DNA of 43,242 nucleotides from Acanthaster planci (GCF_001949145.1 NW_019091387.1:1174761-1218002), one strand, 5' to 3'; positions 1 to 10,776 are shown, numbered from the stretch's first letter. Program-made: numbers and translations. Notes: generated by a model not told the origin, from the sequence alone.

Positions 1-200
1 AGTAATGTTATAACGTAAAGTTAGTTGTTAGTAATGTTTTATTTTGACTACGCCAAGCACCCTCTTGTTCTGGTGGGGCTTATTCCAACCGCCTGTTCAA
101 GCGGTGGAAAAAACGGCGTGCCTATGTAAGTTTTTCTTAAGTTGTAAAGGATAAATAGAATCACATGACTATTAATTATAGGACAAGCTGGTCTGCATGG

Positions 201-427
201 CAAGTGTACCAAGGAATTCCAACCTGCTATGCCAAGTGTGGCAAGTCTTTCTGCTAACAACCTTGCCTTTTTCTGCCAAGTGTGGCAAGCCTTTGGCGAG
301 TTTGTTCATGTTTTTCTGCCAAGTGTGGCAAGTATCTCTTTGGCAAGTGTGCCTGAGTTTCTGCCAAGTGTGGCAAGTATGGCAAGTGAGCCAAGAAATC
401 TTACAGAATTTCTGCCAAGTGTGGCAA
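201..427. repeat. Array of TGCCAAGTGTGGCAA near-palindromes
   Basis: Five exact copies of the 15-mer TGCCAAGTGTGGCAA start at 230, 274, 317, 362 and 413, spaced 43 to 51 bases. Further CAAGTG cores lie at 201, 344 and 383, giving eight same-strand CAAGTG hexamers in about 220 bases. The core is a gapped palindrome (TGCCA, four bases, TGGCA). The sequence between copies differs, so this is either a decayed minisatellite or a cluster of binding sites. Short ORFs on both strands here are by-products of the repeat. Confidence 0.8.
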
Positions 428-430
428 TAG

Positions 431-2640
431 AAAGTGGTGTTGAAATCAGAAAAACAAATAAACTTGCCGCTCGAAATCTTTGCCAAAAACCAAAACGTGG
501 TGTCAATGTGTGGTTTGTGCACATAGAGTTGGAGAATAAAAAGCACTTATATTTTCAGAGTATTTGGGACGGGTCTAACCACTGTCACAAAAAATGAATC
601 GCCGTGAGTTCGATCATTCGGGGGTACGTGCGTTTTCTTTCCGAATAATTGGATTGTAACTGAAAGCATGTTCCGATTCTTTATGGCCGATTTACCGATG
701 CGGTCTTCTCTTTCCACATTGTCCATGGAAATTTGTGGATTTCAGGATGCCATCCAACCTACTGTTGCAACTGTACGGTGTTTCCAAGGGCTAGGTTTCC
801 GTCGACCTTGAGAGACTCGACACAAACTTACTATAATCTGATGCCCAGCGTTAGAATTTTTTATGATTAATATTCCATGTACCTCTGACACGTTTAAACA
901 CTTGTAAGGAGATCAAAAACCGTACGTGCAAGTATTTGGGTAACTCTTGTCGAAAGGTTTTCAGCATACCTGGAAGTAATCATCATTTAAACATTCCTTA
1001 CTTGGTGTTCAGTGGGTAAATTCGTAGATGTCTGGCAGCAGTGGGCCAAATTTCTTCAAAATGTTGTTCATGAGTGATTTTATTTACCCTTCTTATCCCT
1101 CATCAGACAAAGAGGGCCTTTGTGCATATATTAATGAAAATGCTTTTTTTATAAAGAAAAAAATGTCAAATTCTTGTTGATGAACATGAATTGAGATCTT
1201 TGTTTTCGTTGTGACCACCGTAATATGCAAGAAAACAAGTCGAGCTTTACTTCTGCTTTTTACTTTAAGTTTTAGATTATTTGGGTCGGGAGGCCCAGAT
1301 TACTGCGTCGGAGAGCAAGGCCGCCACCTCATTTTGTTTCACAGACGGGTTTTTGAGCTTTCAAAACAGAAAATGGCTTGAAACACCGAGTGTAAAATCT
1401 GAACTCGATACTGCTTTGAGACTAAGTCATTTTCCTTCGTAAATTTGCAGGCTTGTAAAAGTCCCCGAAATTTTATAGCTCCATCTTTCAGACTGGTTGT
1501 GAAAAGACTGCTTAAAGAAACTCCCGAGTTTTGCCACCTCCCGAAAAAAAATCAAGCAACCTACTATCATTGGCTAATTCCAGAGACCACGACGGCTGAA
1601 TTTGGTTGATGTTGGATTGACTGTATAATTGTCAGAAGTGACGGTTGACTGGAAAATTTAGGTCTGGTAGATCAATGGTCAAAAAGACTAAATGTAAAAG
1701 AAAAACGATATTTGAAAAGAGTGATCAACGGCACGCAAGGCTCTGGCTGATGTAAGCAAAGAATAGGGATTGGGAGACAGAGTTGATGACAAGGAAGAGG
1801 CATTTTGCAACGGGTTTAGGTTGTGCTTCTTTTCAGCACTTACAGCGAAAACATGTCATGTTGACAAAATAGAACTTATTTTGCTCACGTATAACTGAAA
1901 CGACAAGAATTCACCGTTTCCAAAGTTTTCAATGATTTCCAGGAACCTATAAATAAAATCAAAACGCGCTGGCTCCGATTACCAACGTCGACTGGTCAAC
2001 GCTCAGGTCGGATCGTTGTTCGAATCGGCAGGGCAGTGGGCACTGCAGTTAACTGCTAAACTTTTAACAGAATAATATCAGTTTCTTGTCTATTTTACTA
2101 GACAAAGGCTGGTTTTCATCGTTACCAGAACGCAACACATTAACTGGCTCAAAGAATCTATGACTACCTTTTCAAAAAAGGCTCAACATGACAAACGGTA
2201 AAGGCTGTGTTTTACTGACAAGAGGAATGTGGCAGGTACCCAATTGTCATTCCTGTCACTGTGAACAGATCCCACTAATCAATTGTTCTCAGGATGAAAT
2301 CTTTCATGAATTCTAGGGTGTATAGCAGTCTAGCCAATTTTTCTTCGAAAATTTAGTAACAACGTAGACAGCTGGCAGCAAAAGGAACTTCAAAAACCAG
2401 CTCCAGCCAATAAAAAACCACGTAATAACCAAGTGGGCTAAATTCTAATCCGTGCACGTGCCTTTCAGTCAACGAGTTCAACGTTTCATAATAAATTATA
2501 ATAATATTAACATAATCTATGATGATACGGAAATGATATATTCTATTAGAGTGGTATGGTGCACCTTTCGACGGCGCGATATCCTGTGTCCTTATGCAAA
2601 GCTAAAAAGCTCTGATCTTAGTGGCTAATACATTCGTTGG
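431..2640. other. Gene-free stretch upstream of the saposin gene
   Basis: I see no coding exon here. The bases are mixed and AT-leaning. Near 1968-2030 a GTTCGAATC box-B-like string follows TGGCTC, possibly a decayed tRNA-derived repeat, but it is too weak to call. The last 150 bases lead into the TATA box of the downstream gene. Confidence 0.5.
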
Positions 2641-2647
2641 AGAAGAG

Positions 2648-2655
2648 TATAAAAT
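2648..2655 (+). promoter_or_regulatory. TATA box of the saposin-domain gene
   Basis: TATAAAAT lies 112 bases before the signal-peptide ATG at 2760, which predicts transcription starting near 2680. A short upstream ORF (ATG at 2723, stop after seven codons, in another frame) would sit in the resulting 5' leader. The spacing and the match to the consensus are seen in the sequence; promoter function is inferred. Confidence 0.55.
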
Positions 2656-2759
2656 CGGAAGCGAAGCGAAATTTCTTGAGAAGTCTCGGCCTCAGCATCT
2701 TGGTATCAATTTGTGCTCTCTCATGTGTGGTTCGTGGTCTGATTGACAAATTCAGCACA

Positions 2760-2820
2760 ATGTTCCGCACCTTGGTTGTTGTACTGTTGGTGACAGTGGC
2801 AGTCTCTGTCTTTGGAAAAG
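2760..2820 (+). CDS. Saposin gene exon 1: signal peptide
   Basis: The ATG follows AGCACA and opens MFRTLVVVLLVTVAVSVFGK, a classic signal peptide. The reading frame is open further upstream but has no better ATG. The donor is GGAAAAG/GTGGGC, phase 1. The 153-codon ORF that reads on past 2820 is intron read-through. Confidence 0.85.
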
Positions 2821-5800
2821 GTGGGCCTATTTCTTATGATGTTTTGTCATGTAATGTCCCTTTTTTTTCTTACAATTGGGTTTGCGTGTGCAGAGCTGAT
2901 TTTCATTTGCCATTTATAAAAAGAATATTTCGAAACCAAAAAAGGGTCTCAAAGATTAGTCTTTCCAGAAATAGTTTATCCTATGGGAATGTCGATTCCC
3001 ACCGCCTCTCCATCTTATGCACCACAGATTCCCACCGCCTCTCCATCTTATGCACCACAGTACAAAAGTCATCAATAAAATATTACCTGTGGGTTTAAAC
3101 CAAAACTTTCTCAGTTTTCAATGATAATCTGCCTCTACTTTTTCTGGAAATGTTTTGCAGACTATTCATAACCATGCATAAATAATTTGGAAGTGAAAGT
3201 TTCATTTTCATTCATTTTAACCTTCAAAACAGGAACAATAAACCATGAAAGCAGCTTTTCTACATGTGACGTGTGTTTGGCGGAAATCTATCGCGCGTTG
3301 TTGCTTTAGCAACACCGAGTGCACATGCAAGAATGAAATCGTACTTTTTACAACAGTTAATTTTTTTTTCTTTTTATGCCACTACATTTATTTTGTCACG
3401 GTTTCTTTGGCTGTGGCTTTTTCTCCTGGCTAAACAGATCACCCAGTGTCCAAAGACTGTAACGATGACCCTGCAGGCTGCAGAATTTGTGTGGAAACGT
3501 ATCAATTCATGAAGGCTTCCCTCACGAATGCAGCGTTTGTGGTGAGTAGAAATAGACAGGCAAAAACACACACTGAAAACAGTAAAAGTGTATTGATTAT
3601 AATGTAAAAAGTTTTAATCGTCGTTTTCCACAATTTAAGCCTGGTCAGGGAAATGATAGCATTGGCTCTTCAACGGCTGATTTTGCAACCAGGATTCTTG
3701 ATAGGTGCCCATTCTCAGTTTATGCTGCCCACACTGGAACTAACCGTGTCATTTGTATTTCAAAAATCGGTAGTTCATGTATTGATTCGAAAAACTGCTT
3801 GGAAATTCTAACAATCGAATCAGGATGTTTTCCTCTTACACGTTTTATAATGCAATGACTGATGTTTAGATGCTGATCTCTTTACATGCATCCACAGCGC
3901 AGCAACGTCGAGTACTTCAAACTTTCTACCTGCCCTTTCGTCCCCGAAGGCCAACCAGAGCACAGGCTTTGTGTCAACCACTTCAACGAGATATATGGCC
4001 ATGTTCGGCTGTTTGTATCAATGTACTTGGTACGTTTCATGATTACTGCAAATGCGTCATTTTAAGACAACCCCCCCCAAAAAATATCAATAATCATAAA
4101 TAAACTAAATAAAATCGCAGGGCACAAGCCATTTTGGAAATGGACGTCTACACTTTATTGCAACACAGATCCCTATGGAGGGTTCAGCTTTGGTCATTTT
4201 TTCCCGAATATCAAGATAAAAGTCCTGATCATGGGGGCTCCCTCTTTCCTGTTTTGTTTACAAACATCCGTCCCACCCGCCCCACAAAAAAATACTCTCA
4301 TAGCAGACAATCGATCTGCATGTAAATAGTTATTTTATGTGCAGCTTAACCCTATTTACTGGCGCGTAGCCTGCATGAGCCTCAATGTTCCATTCAACCT
4401 AATTTCTGTGAAACCTTATTTTTAAGAAATACAAGTTCCAAATCTGTTAGCAAAGCTCAAATTCCGAAACTTCAACTCTTATATATTTCAGCCTAGAATG
4501 TTACCCGAATTATGGAATTTTCTTGCTATCGTATTGTGTCTTGTATTTCGTGATTTATTGTAGTCGAGTTCAAGACAATAACCTGGTAAGCAACTTCATA
4601 TTTCTCGCGAATGAGCAAATTTGGCGTTTTCAATTTGAACAGAGACTTCCTAAACTGGGCAGTCTTCTCAGAATGACAACACAACAACACTGCTTCCTGT
4701 TGACCGGGAAAACCACCAACACTTTTAAAGCTCACCCTCAATGCACTTGACTAAAGAAGAGTTCAACAATTTTCATACATTAAGGAAGAATAGAAAGCTG
4801 CACAAAATCTGCATCTCTGACGCGCTTATTGCATCGATCCTACAGACAGTCCCTGCGTATAATTTCCCTGCAGAGAGGGTACGCACAGAGGTATTGATAG
4901 ACTTCATTCTTTGTTAATGATAGGACAACACTCGTAAGTATTGTGGATACGTCTGCCCATCGGCCAGAAACAGCAGCCTGCCAAGTTGCCAACCAAAAGC
5001 TGTCCAGCAGAGAGAGGGAGATACATGTGTGCTTAACAAAGAGGGCCCGGTGTGCGGAGTCTGCACAGGAACGGTGATCTGGCTGAAAGAGATGTTTCTT
5101 AACCAGCAGTTCATTGTAAGTGAATATTGAATGGACTGGGTGGGAAGCGCTGGAGCGAGAATTCGTTGTTGAAGCTACCACTTGTCCAGATATTATTCGA
5201 AAGATTTCCTTTGACAGTCCCCTATTTCACAGGGCAACTGAACCGATAGCAAAAACGAGCATAGTCGCAAGTTTGATCTCGATGTCATTCATGTGGAATG
5301 TAAACCAACAGTATATTATTTATAAATTCATGAGGTTTTGTTTTATAATAGGTGACACCATCTAGGAAACACCTCTTTCAATAAATGCGGTTCAGTCTGA
5401 ATAAGTTGTTTGGGGGCCGACATTTCAACAAGATGTTTGTCTTATATCGTTCTCATAGCAAAGTGCTGGCGTGTATTTGAACGTCTACTGTGATCTGGCT
5501 AAGTCTCCATGTCTTCAGAAAATCTGCCGTCGGTACGTGCGGGAAACAGAAATGGTCTTCTTGGCATTCGGCGCTGCCCTGGTAAATAACTGGAAATTAT
5601 TACTTTTATCAGTCTGTCTTATAATGCTGTGCAATAATAGAGGAAACATGTGCACGACTCGTGTTGAGTCGGTGAACATTGGGCCGAATTATGATTACAC
5701 TGATGCGACTTCACTCGTTCGATAAAAGCAAAGCACTGTAGGTAACAACTTTTCACCTTTCAAATCGACACTCGTTTTATGTATATTTGATTTGATTTGA

Positions 5801-7123
5801 TTTGATGTCAACAGGATGCAAAGTCCGTGTGTCAGCCTATGTGCTCTGGTTCTGCTACCGCCAGCATTCCCAACTTGGCCAGTACAGTCGTAGACTTCCT
5901 CCGCCGTGTGACTGAAGCAAAGGATACTGTTGGTAGTAAATAAGACTTGATTTTAAGGACACCTACACGGAATTTGTTTGACGATGACCTCAAACAAAAT
6001 GTTGGTCGAAGTCAATCCGCCCCTTATTTACCGGTACCCCTCCATTTTTCGCCACTGCCTCTCAATGGAATTCCAAAGTGAGTTTGACTAGTTACCAGTG
6101 TTTAGGAGAATCCCGGGACAGGAAACCTTTCTACTATAAATCAAGTAATGAGACCTGAAAGTTCAGTGTGACGACGTTTTTGGAAAAGTAATTTTGAGTC
6201 ATTTTCCAAAAGGACTGTTTTGGAAAAAGTTTTTTCGCAGTTTTTCCCATTTAGAGGCCCCTTGGGTCATTTTTGTTCGAGCACCCGTCATCTGAAAATA
6301 AATAATCCCGTGTATGTATGCCGTTATGTCTTGAAATACATGAACTTCACGACAAAGATTTCTGAGTTGCTCTATTCGCTTTTAGTTGCAGGAATGAGCA
6401 GTTTGTAAGGCTTATAGACTTTAATTGTTTACAGCTCTTACGCCTTCGCTAGGGATTTCCTTTTTGAGCAGAAGTTAGCCCTTTTGAGAGTTTTTCTGAT
6501 TTAGGTTAATTGTATTACTTTATATTTTAATGTAACTGCAAATCGAATTTCAAAAAAGAATTTGCCTTGTTTTGCCACACTTATGGCGTAGAACCGAGGC
6601 GCAGTTTCAAAAAGTCAACCTGTTTGATTCAATTAAAAGATCTGACTCTCCTGATACACGATTTACAACCCTCGGAACACCAGTGTAACTTCAGGCCTAC
6701 ACACTTTGGTGGTTATTACTTTATCACATCTTTAACCTATGCACAAACATTTCCCAACCGTCTCACTTTAACTTGTAAATTCTGATTGACCCCACGTTTG
6801 AAAAAAAGGTCAACGACTAGAGCTTTTGAACGATATACCTGATCTTTTTAAATAACATTAAACAAGAAGAAAAAAACCGGAAAAAGAAACATTGACGTAT
6901 ACAACAGGTGTTATTGTGCACTTCGGGCAAAGTGTTTGCCAATTCCAGGTAAAATTTTAGTGAACAGATGGCTAGACGTCTAAAATTGATGTCAGCGTCT
7001 GGAAGCTGCAGAAGGGTCATGCCATATCTATTTTTTTCTTGATTTTTTTTTGTTTGTTTTTATATTTTTGTAGATGAAGCTTTGAATAGTGCGCTTGCTA
7101 GTGCCATTGATATAACTAAATAA
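2760..7123 (+). CDS. Secreted protein with two saposin B-type domains (spliced)
   Basis: Exons are 2760-2820, 3438-3541, 3898-4029, 4924-5115, 5459-5581, 5815-5932 and 7074-7123 (259 aa). If the intron after 5932 is not removed, translation stops at 5943 (246 aa). All junctions have GT and AG, and every phase agrees. Residues 1-20 are a hydrophobic signal peptide. Domain 1 has the six-cysteine saposin pattern C35, C38, C67, C80, C106, C110. Domain 2 has C143, C146, C174, C186, C210, C214, plus an extra C181. The linker 111-142 holds another pair, C121 and C134. Saposin-like proteins are disulfide-locked helical bundles that bind or perturb lipid, in lysosomes or as secreted antimicrobials. 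The family assignment is by cysteine spacing and helix pattern; the specific role is unknown. The last ~40 residues form a continuous charged amphipathic helix. Confidence 0.85.
2995..3060. repeat. Exact 33-base tandem duplication in saposin intron 1
   Basis: Two identical 33-base units (2995-3027 and 3028-3060), each starting ATTCCCACCGCC. They have no visible coding role; this is a recent slippage or duplication event. Confidence 0.9.
3438..3541 (+). CDS. Saposin gene exon 2: first CxxC of domain 1
   Basis: It runs from acceptor TAAACAG to donor TTTGTG/GTGAGT and ends in phase 0. It encodes residues 21-55, with C28, C35 and C38 (GCRICVETYQF) followed by the first helix. It is the counterpart of the 3' part of exon 4. 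Confidence 0.85.
3898..4029 (+). CDS. Saposin gene exon 3: core of domain 1
   Basis: Acceptor TCCACAG, donor TACTTG/GTACGT, 44 codons, phase 0 at both ends. It carries C67 and C80 and ends in the hydrophobic helix RLFVSMYL. It is the counterpart of exon 5. Confidence 0.85.
4924..5115 (+). CDS. Saposin gene exon 4: end of domain 1, linker, start of domain 2
   Basis: Acceptor GATAG, donor CAGTTCATT/GTAAGT, 64 codons, phase 0 at both ends. It opens DNTRKYCGYVC (C106, C110, closing domain 1), then a Pro/Ser/Gln-rich linker with C121 and C134, then VCGVCTGTVIWLKEM opening domain 2. Confidence 0.85.
5459..5581 (+). CDS. Saposin gene exon 5: core of domain 2
   Basis: Acceptor CTCATAG, donor GCCCTG/GTAAAT, 41 codons, phase 0. 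It carries C174, C181 and C186 and ends in the helix VFLAFGAAL, aligning with exon 3. Confidence 0.85.
5815..5943 (+). CDS. Saposin gene exon 6, with alternative stop at 5943
   Basis: The acceptor TCAACAG lies just after a (TTTGA)n tract. It opens DAKSVCQPMC (C210, C214), aligned with the start of exon 4, then an amphipathic helix. Read straight through, it ends VGSK and TAA at 5941-5943. A donor ACTGTTG/GTAGTA at 5932/5933 lets it splice in frame to the small exon at 7074. Confidence 0.8.
   Translation, partial: DAKSVCQPMCSGSATASIPNLASTVVDFLRRVTEAKDTVGSK
7074..7123 (+). CDS. Candidate terminal exon 7 of the saposin gene
   Basis: A long T-rich tract ending TTTTTGTAG precedes 50 bases that join in frame to the donor at 5932. 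They read DEALNSALASAIDITK and stop at 7121-7123. The joined helix keeps its heptad-like spacing across the junction (VTEAKDTVDEALNSALASAI), which favours a real exon. AATAAA at 7119-7124 overlaps the stop and could serve as the polyadenylation signal. RNA would be needed to decide. Confidence 0.6.
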
Positions 7124-7124
7124 A
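7119..7124 (+). terminator. Polyadenylation signal AATAAA overlapping the stop codon
   Basis: AATAAA shares bases with the TAA stop of candidate exon 7, implying a 3' UTR of only about 20-30 bases if it is used. Confidence 0.45.
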
Positions 7125-7355
7125 TGCATTACAAAGAGCAGTCATATTTCTGTTGGTTTTGTTTGAGTAGTTTCTACTTTTGTACATATTGTGGAACATT
7201 TTAAAAAAATCAATTCCTAGCAGCAGAAGTATCACTAGAGGCGGGAAAGCAGATGCGGTGAGATAGGAAAGAGGACTTGTCATCATTGTCCGAAAACCTA
7301 CTTAGCAACAGACAAGCAACCAACACTTCTCATATAATCACGAATATGATGTAAA

Positions 7356-7578
7356 ATCAGTGCTCTGAAACATGTAATTGCCGAGCTTTCGGTAACTGAG
7401 TACCTTCTTCAGGGCAAGCAGATTCAGTTCCCAACTGAGACCGATTGCAGGGCGGATCCAGAAATTTTTCCCCGTGGGAGGGGTCAGTTCACGGTTCAGA
7501 ACTGAATCTGCTGGCCCTGAAGAAGGTAGCCTACTCAGTTACCGAAAGCTCGGCAATTACATATTTCAGAGCACTGAT
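7356..7578. repeat. Inverted repeat with ~75-base arms
   Basis: The left arm 7356-7430 and right arm 7499-7578 are reverse complements over nearly their whole length, with a few mismatches and a short indel, around a ~68-base spacer. The right arm contains CTGAAGAAGG and CCGAAAGCTCGG. I recognise this kind of string from ends of Penelope-like retroelements, but that is recollection, not proof. The ORFs here are shadows. Confidence 0.8.
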
Positions 7579-7697
7579 TATATATTATATTCTTGTCAAT
7601 ATTCTGATCACGGTGCTACGCAGCCCTTCCATACTTCTCGTATAAAGTTGATTCTGGGTTCGATGACAGTTTTAACAGAAGCGTCTTTGCCCTGAAC

Positions 7698-8100
7698 CAG
7701 TGGCGTAAATCTGTGTTGCAAATTGGGGGTGGGGTGGGGATGGGGAAAGGTGGGGTGATGCCTTGCCCCGGCCGTGGAAATTTGAAAAGCGGGGAGGGGG
7801 GAGCGATACCACGTACACTATATAGGGGGCGATGTTCATGATGAAGATGCTCATCAGTTATGTGTATCAAATTCGTGCAGTATCTTGCATCACAATGGTA
7901 TATTTATGACTTTTTAACATTGCTTCCCCTTTATAGTGAAACTGTAAACATTTTGGGAAATCCAGAAAATTCTTCACAAGCCACATAAAAGTTTTGGCTC
8001 ATCACAAAAAAGTGGGGTGATGATTCAAAAGGCAATCCCCTCCACCTCAGAAAATGGGGGGATATATACCCCTACCCCCGGGGGATTAGCCCATGCCCTG
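7698..8100. repeat. G/C-run-rich repeat with a G-quadruplex motif
   Basis: The segment opens CCAGTGGCGTAAAT, a string typical of dispersed elements in marine invertebrates, and ends in C-run/G-run sequence followed by TTAGCCCATGCC. At 7725-7745 four G-runs of four or five are separated by one- or two-base loops on the plus strand, a strong G-quadruplex pattern. Confidence 0.5.
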
Positions 8101-8228
8101 AACTATGTCTGACACTTTGGATGACACCATAGCAACAGCGCCTGAGTTGTACAGCAAATTTTGGATGATTTTCAATGCTTACGAAGTGCTCGCTTCAATG
8201 CATTTAACCAAACAGGGTTATGGAGCGT

Positions 8229-8581
8229 CAAAAGTGGACAACCCCATTTTCTGATTTTTTGCTAGTAGATTTTTGGGTTTGGGAATTTGCGTAAGGTATT
8301 TTCAAAAACTCAATTTTCTGCTAGCAAAAATTGGGAATTTACTTAAAGAAGTCTTCGTGGCGCGACTGGCGCATCAAAAGTGGACAACAGGAAACTTCAA
8401 TTTTCCGTTAGCAAATTTTATTTGATGCTCCCAACTTGAGGACAATCCCATTTTCTTATTTTCTGCACGTAGAATTTTGGGGTTTTTAAGTTGTATATAC
8501 CTTTTCGAAAAACCCAATTTTTTGCTAGCAGGAATTTGGATTTTACTTTGACGACTGCGGGGTGGTCCAAAAGTGGACAAG
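8229..8581. repeat. Degenerate tandem repeat with CAAAAGTGGACAA
   Basis: CAAAAGTGGACAA occurs at 8229, 8375 and 8569, with a weaker copy (GAGGACAATCCC) near 8436. Each is followed by similar T-rich text with TTTTCTG, GCTAGCA and GGAATTT. The spacing of about 145 bases suggests two or three decayed units. Confidence 0.65.
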
Positions 8582-9051
8582 TTAAAACGGTGGAAGGATA
8601 CTTTTCTCCCTACGTTGAAATGGAATGGTCTTGGGAAGATTGGCATCACCCGACCCAGAAAAAAATAATATGAGCGAAAGTTGCGAAGTGGCTGCCAGAA
8701 TGACGGTCCTTTGTAGTAGTACTGCAAACGTGTGGAGCCAACCCGTTTTATTAACCCGCCGTCTGTTGACGAGCACCAGACAGCTCAGAGACACATCGGA
8801 GAGACCGACCATTGATATAAGACAGGCCCAGGCTTGCCCAGGCACTTGGTTTGTCATTAAGTGTTATCTTCAAACGTTTCTTCGATGACACTAAGCTTAG
8901 GAGAATGTTACTCCTTCTGAAGGTTGACTGGTGCATGTTCCGAACTCCTGTTGCGGTGACAAGGATTTAGCACCGTTTGCCTTCAATGACGGCATTTTAC
9001 TCCAGCTGGGTAAAAGACTTTAATGCCGCGTAAGCAATGCTTGCTCAATCC

Positions 9052-9213
9052 TATGGTGTTCTATAGCTGCCAAATGTGCGTCGCTTCATCCCATCGCCCC
9101 GACGCGACGCCACGTCGTTGCGTCGTGTCCTGCTGTCTTGCAGTCGCGTCGTACTGTCGCATCGTGCCGTCGCGTGGTCTCATTGTGCTCTCGCTGTCGC
9201 CTCATTACTGGTA
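9052..9213 (+). repeat. CGTCG-rich low-complexity repeat, forward copy
   Basis: It starts TATGGTGTTCTATAGC and continues into degenerate CGTCG/CGACG text. The same start is found in reverse complement at 11206 going left, so the two loci are inverted copies of one repeat. The predicted Arg/Ser/Cys-rich ORFs here are products of the simple sequence. Confidence 0.75.
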
Positions 9214-9241
9214 GAAATAAGCGGCGCCCTCTGAGACAGAG

Positions 9242-9385
9242 TTAAGTTCAGTTTTCATTTTTCATTATCAAATCTTGTAGGCCCTATGGGTGCATTCCAC
9301 CAAATTGTTAGATTTAAGTTCAGTTTTCATTTTTCATTATCAAATCTTGTAGGCCCTATGGGTGCATTCTACCAAATTGTTAGAT
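9242..9385. repeat. 72-base tandem duplication
   Basis: Two units, 9242-9313 and 9314-9385, differ at one visible base (CATTCCAC against CATTCTAC). The near-identity implies a recent event. Confidence 0.92.
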
Positions 9386-9386
9386 T

Positions 9387-10776
9387 CCTGGGCCAAAGCT
9401 CATTAATATTTTATGATCCTACGGGGCTTTTACAATAAGACATGCCAAAATCAGAAGGGATCATAGAAACATTTTTGTTAATCCTGAATTTAGGACTGAT
9501 AGTTCCAGTTCGGGGTATTTCTTTCACCCAAAAAACCCAAAATGCAGACCTATTTTGGATAGAGGCGGACGGCTATATGCAGAACTGAGCGCATAGTTTT
9601 ACTACTCTTTGAGGGATATCTTTGGGGAAAGGTGAATTTTTAAAAATTACGTAGCTAACCCCCCATAAAATAGTACTAAATAAAATTCATTCATATTTTA
9701 AGTAAAATTCATTGAAAACCGACATGAGGCACACGAAAGTGTGAGAATCATTTCTGTGAACACAAAGTGAGCGCAGCTTTAAATGAGCGACCAAACTCTG
9801 CCGTTTAAAACAGATATTAATCAGCTTAAAAAGTTGAGTTCACAACCTGACTTAAAGATTTACATTTAACAACTACTTTCCGGCATAAAAAGTCAGTTTT
9901 ATCTGAGAACGAATAATTTTGTTCTGTAGACAAAGTTTCTTTCATTGTGTTGAAGGCTTTGAATTCCCTTGCTTGTAACTTCATTCAACAGAAACGTCAG
10001 TCCTCTGCTTCTCACTTTGGTTTCATCTCTGCCCCGAAGAAGAATTCTGTCACTCATATCACATCGTCTGTCACATGATTTGGGTTCAGGCTGTCACATG
10101 ATTTGGGTTCAGTGCGTCTTTAGACCCGACAAGCACAAATCATGGCTGTCTTGGAGATTTTTCCGGTGAAATCTGGAGAAAATAAACGACAAATTAGTCA
10201 TTCCGTTTTTTAAACCCTTTTTGCCAGTCAGTAATATTTCAGACAGTCCCAACCTCGAGATAGTGAAGTTTCATATACAAAGCCTGATAGGCTAGATAGA
10301 CTGTCATAAATTTCTGACTAAGCCTATATAGGCTTAAAGTTAAGCATTATAAAGTACAACTTGAGAAATTTTCTTAAACTAAAAAGTGCAACTCGCATTT
10401 TCTTTTGTTCCTTCTTCCAAATTTGACGTTGATCTCCGCTAATTCACTACTGCGTACACCTCGACAAATATTCTTTCCAAATTTATCCATTCCGAGTGCA
10501 GAATTCAGTTTTTCTTTCAAATCTGACGATCAAAGCACAAAAACCTCAACAGTTTTTGAAAAACTCCATTTGAAAGTACACACAACGAAATTCGCAATGC
10601 TCGTTATTTACACTCCTGAAAATACGCATACGCGGGACGCGTTTTGGACGCGATGTCCTATTCAGTCTATATAATAAAGATCAATGGTGTAACGCTATCC
10701 AAGCACATTGTTTTTCCAGGACTTGTGACATACGCCCTCCATTGGCCTTAGTAATCACCAGCCATTTTTAGAAACA
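9387..10776. other. Intergenic stretch, no gene seen
   Basis: AT-leaning sequence lying between the inverted CGACG copies. It holds a 23-base tandem duplication at 10068-10113 (unit starting CTGTCACATGATTTGGG). The 89-codon ORF at 10405 has no recognisable domain or splice context. Confidence 0.5.

Noticed and set aside
1968-2030. tRNA gene from a GTTCGAATC box
   Set aside because: No matching box A at proper spacing and no foldable acceptor stem.
2637-3098. 153-codon ORF as one uninterrupted gene
   Set aside because: Only 2760-2820 is coding. A donor at 2820/2821 and in-phase downstream exons with the saposin cysteines show that the rest is intron, including a 33-base tandem repeat.
4134-4750. 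Extra saposin-gene exons at 4110-4190, 4498-4590 or 4846-4878
   Set aside because: Acceptor-like sites exist, but joining exon 3 (ends 4029) directly to 4924 restores the domain 1 cysteines in phase 0, exactly as in domain 2; the extra pieces break phase or add no cysteine match.
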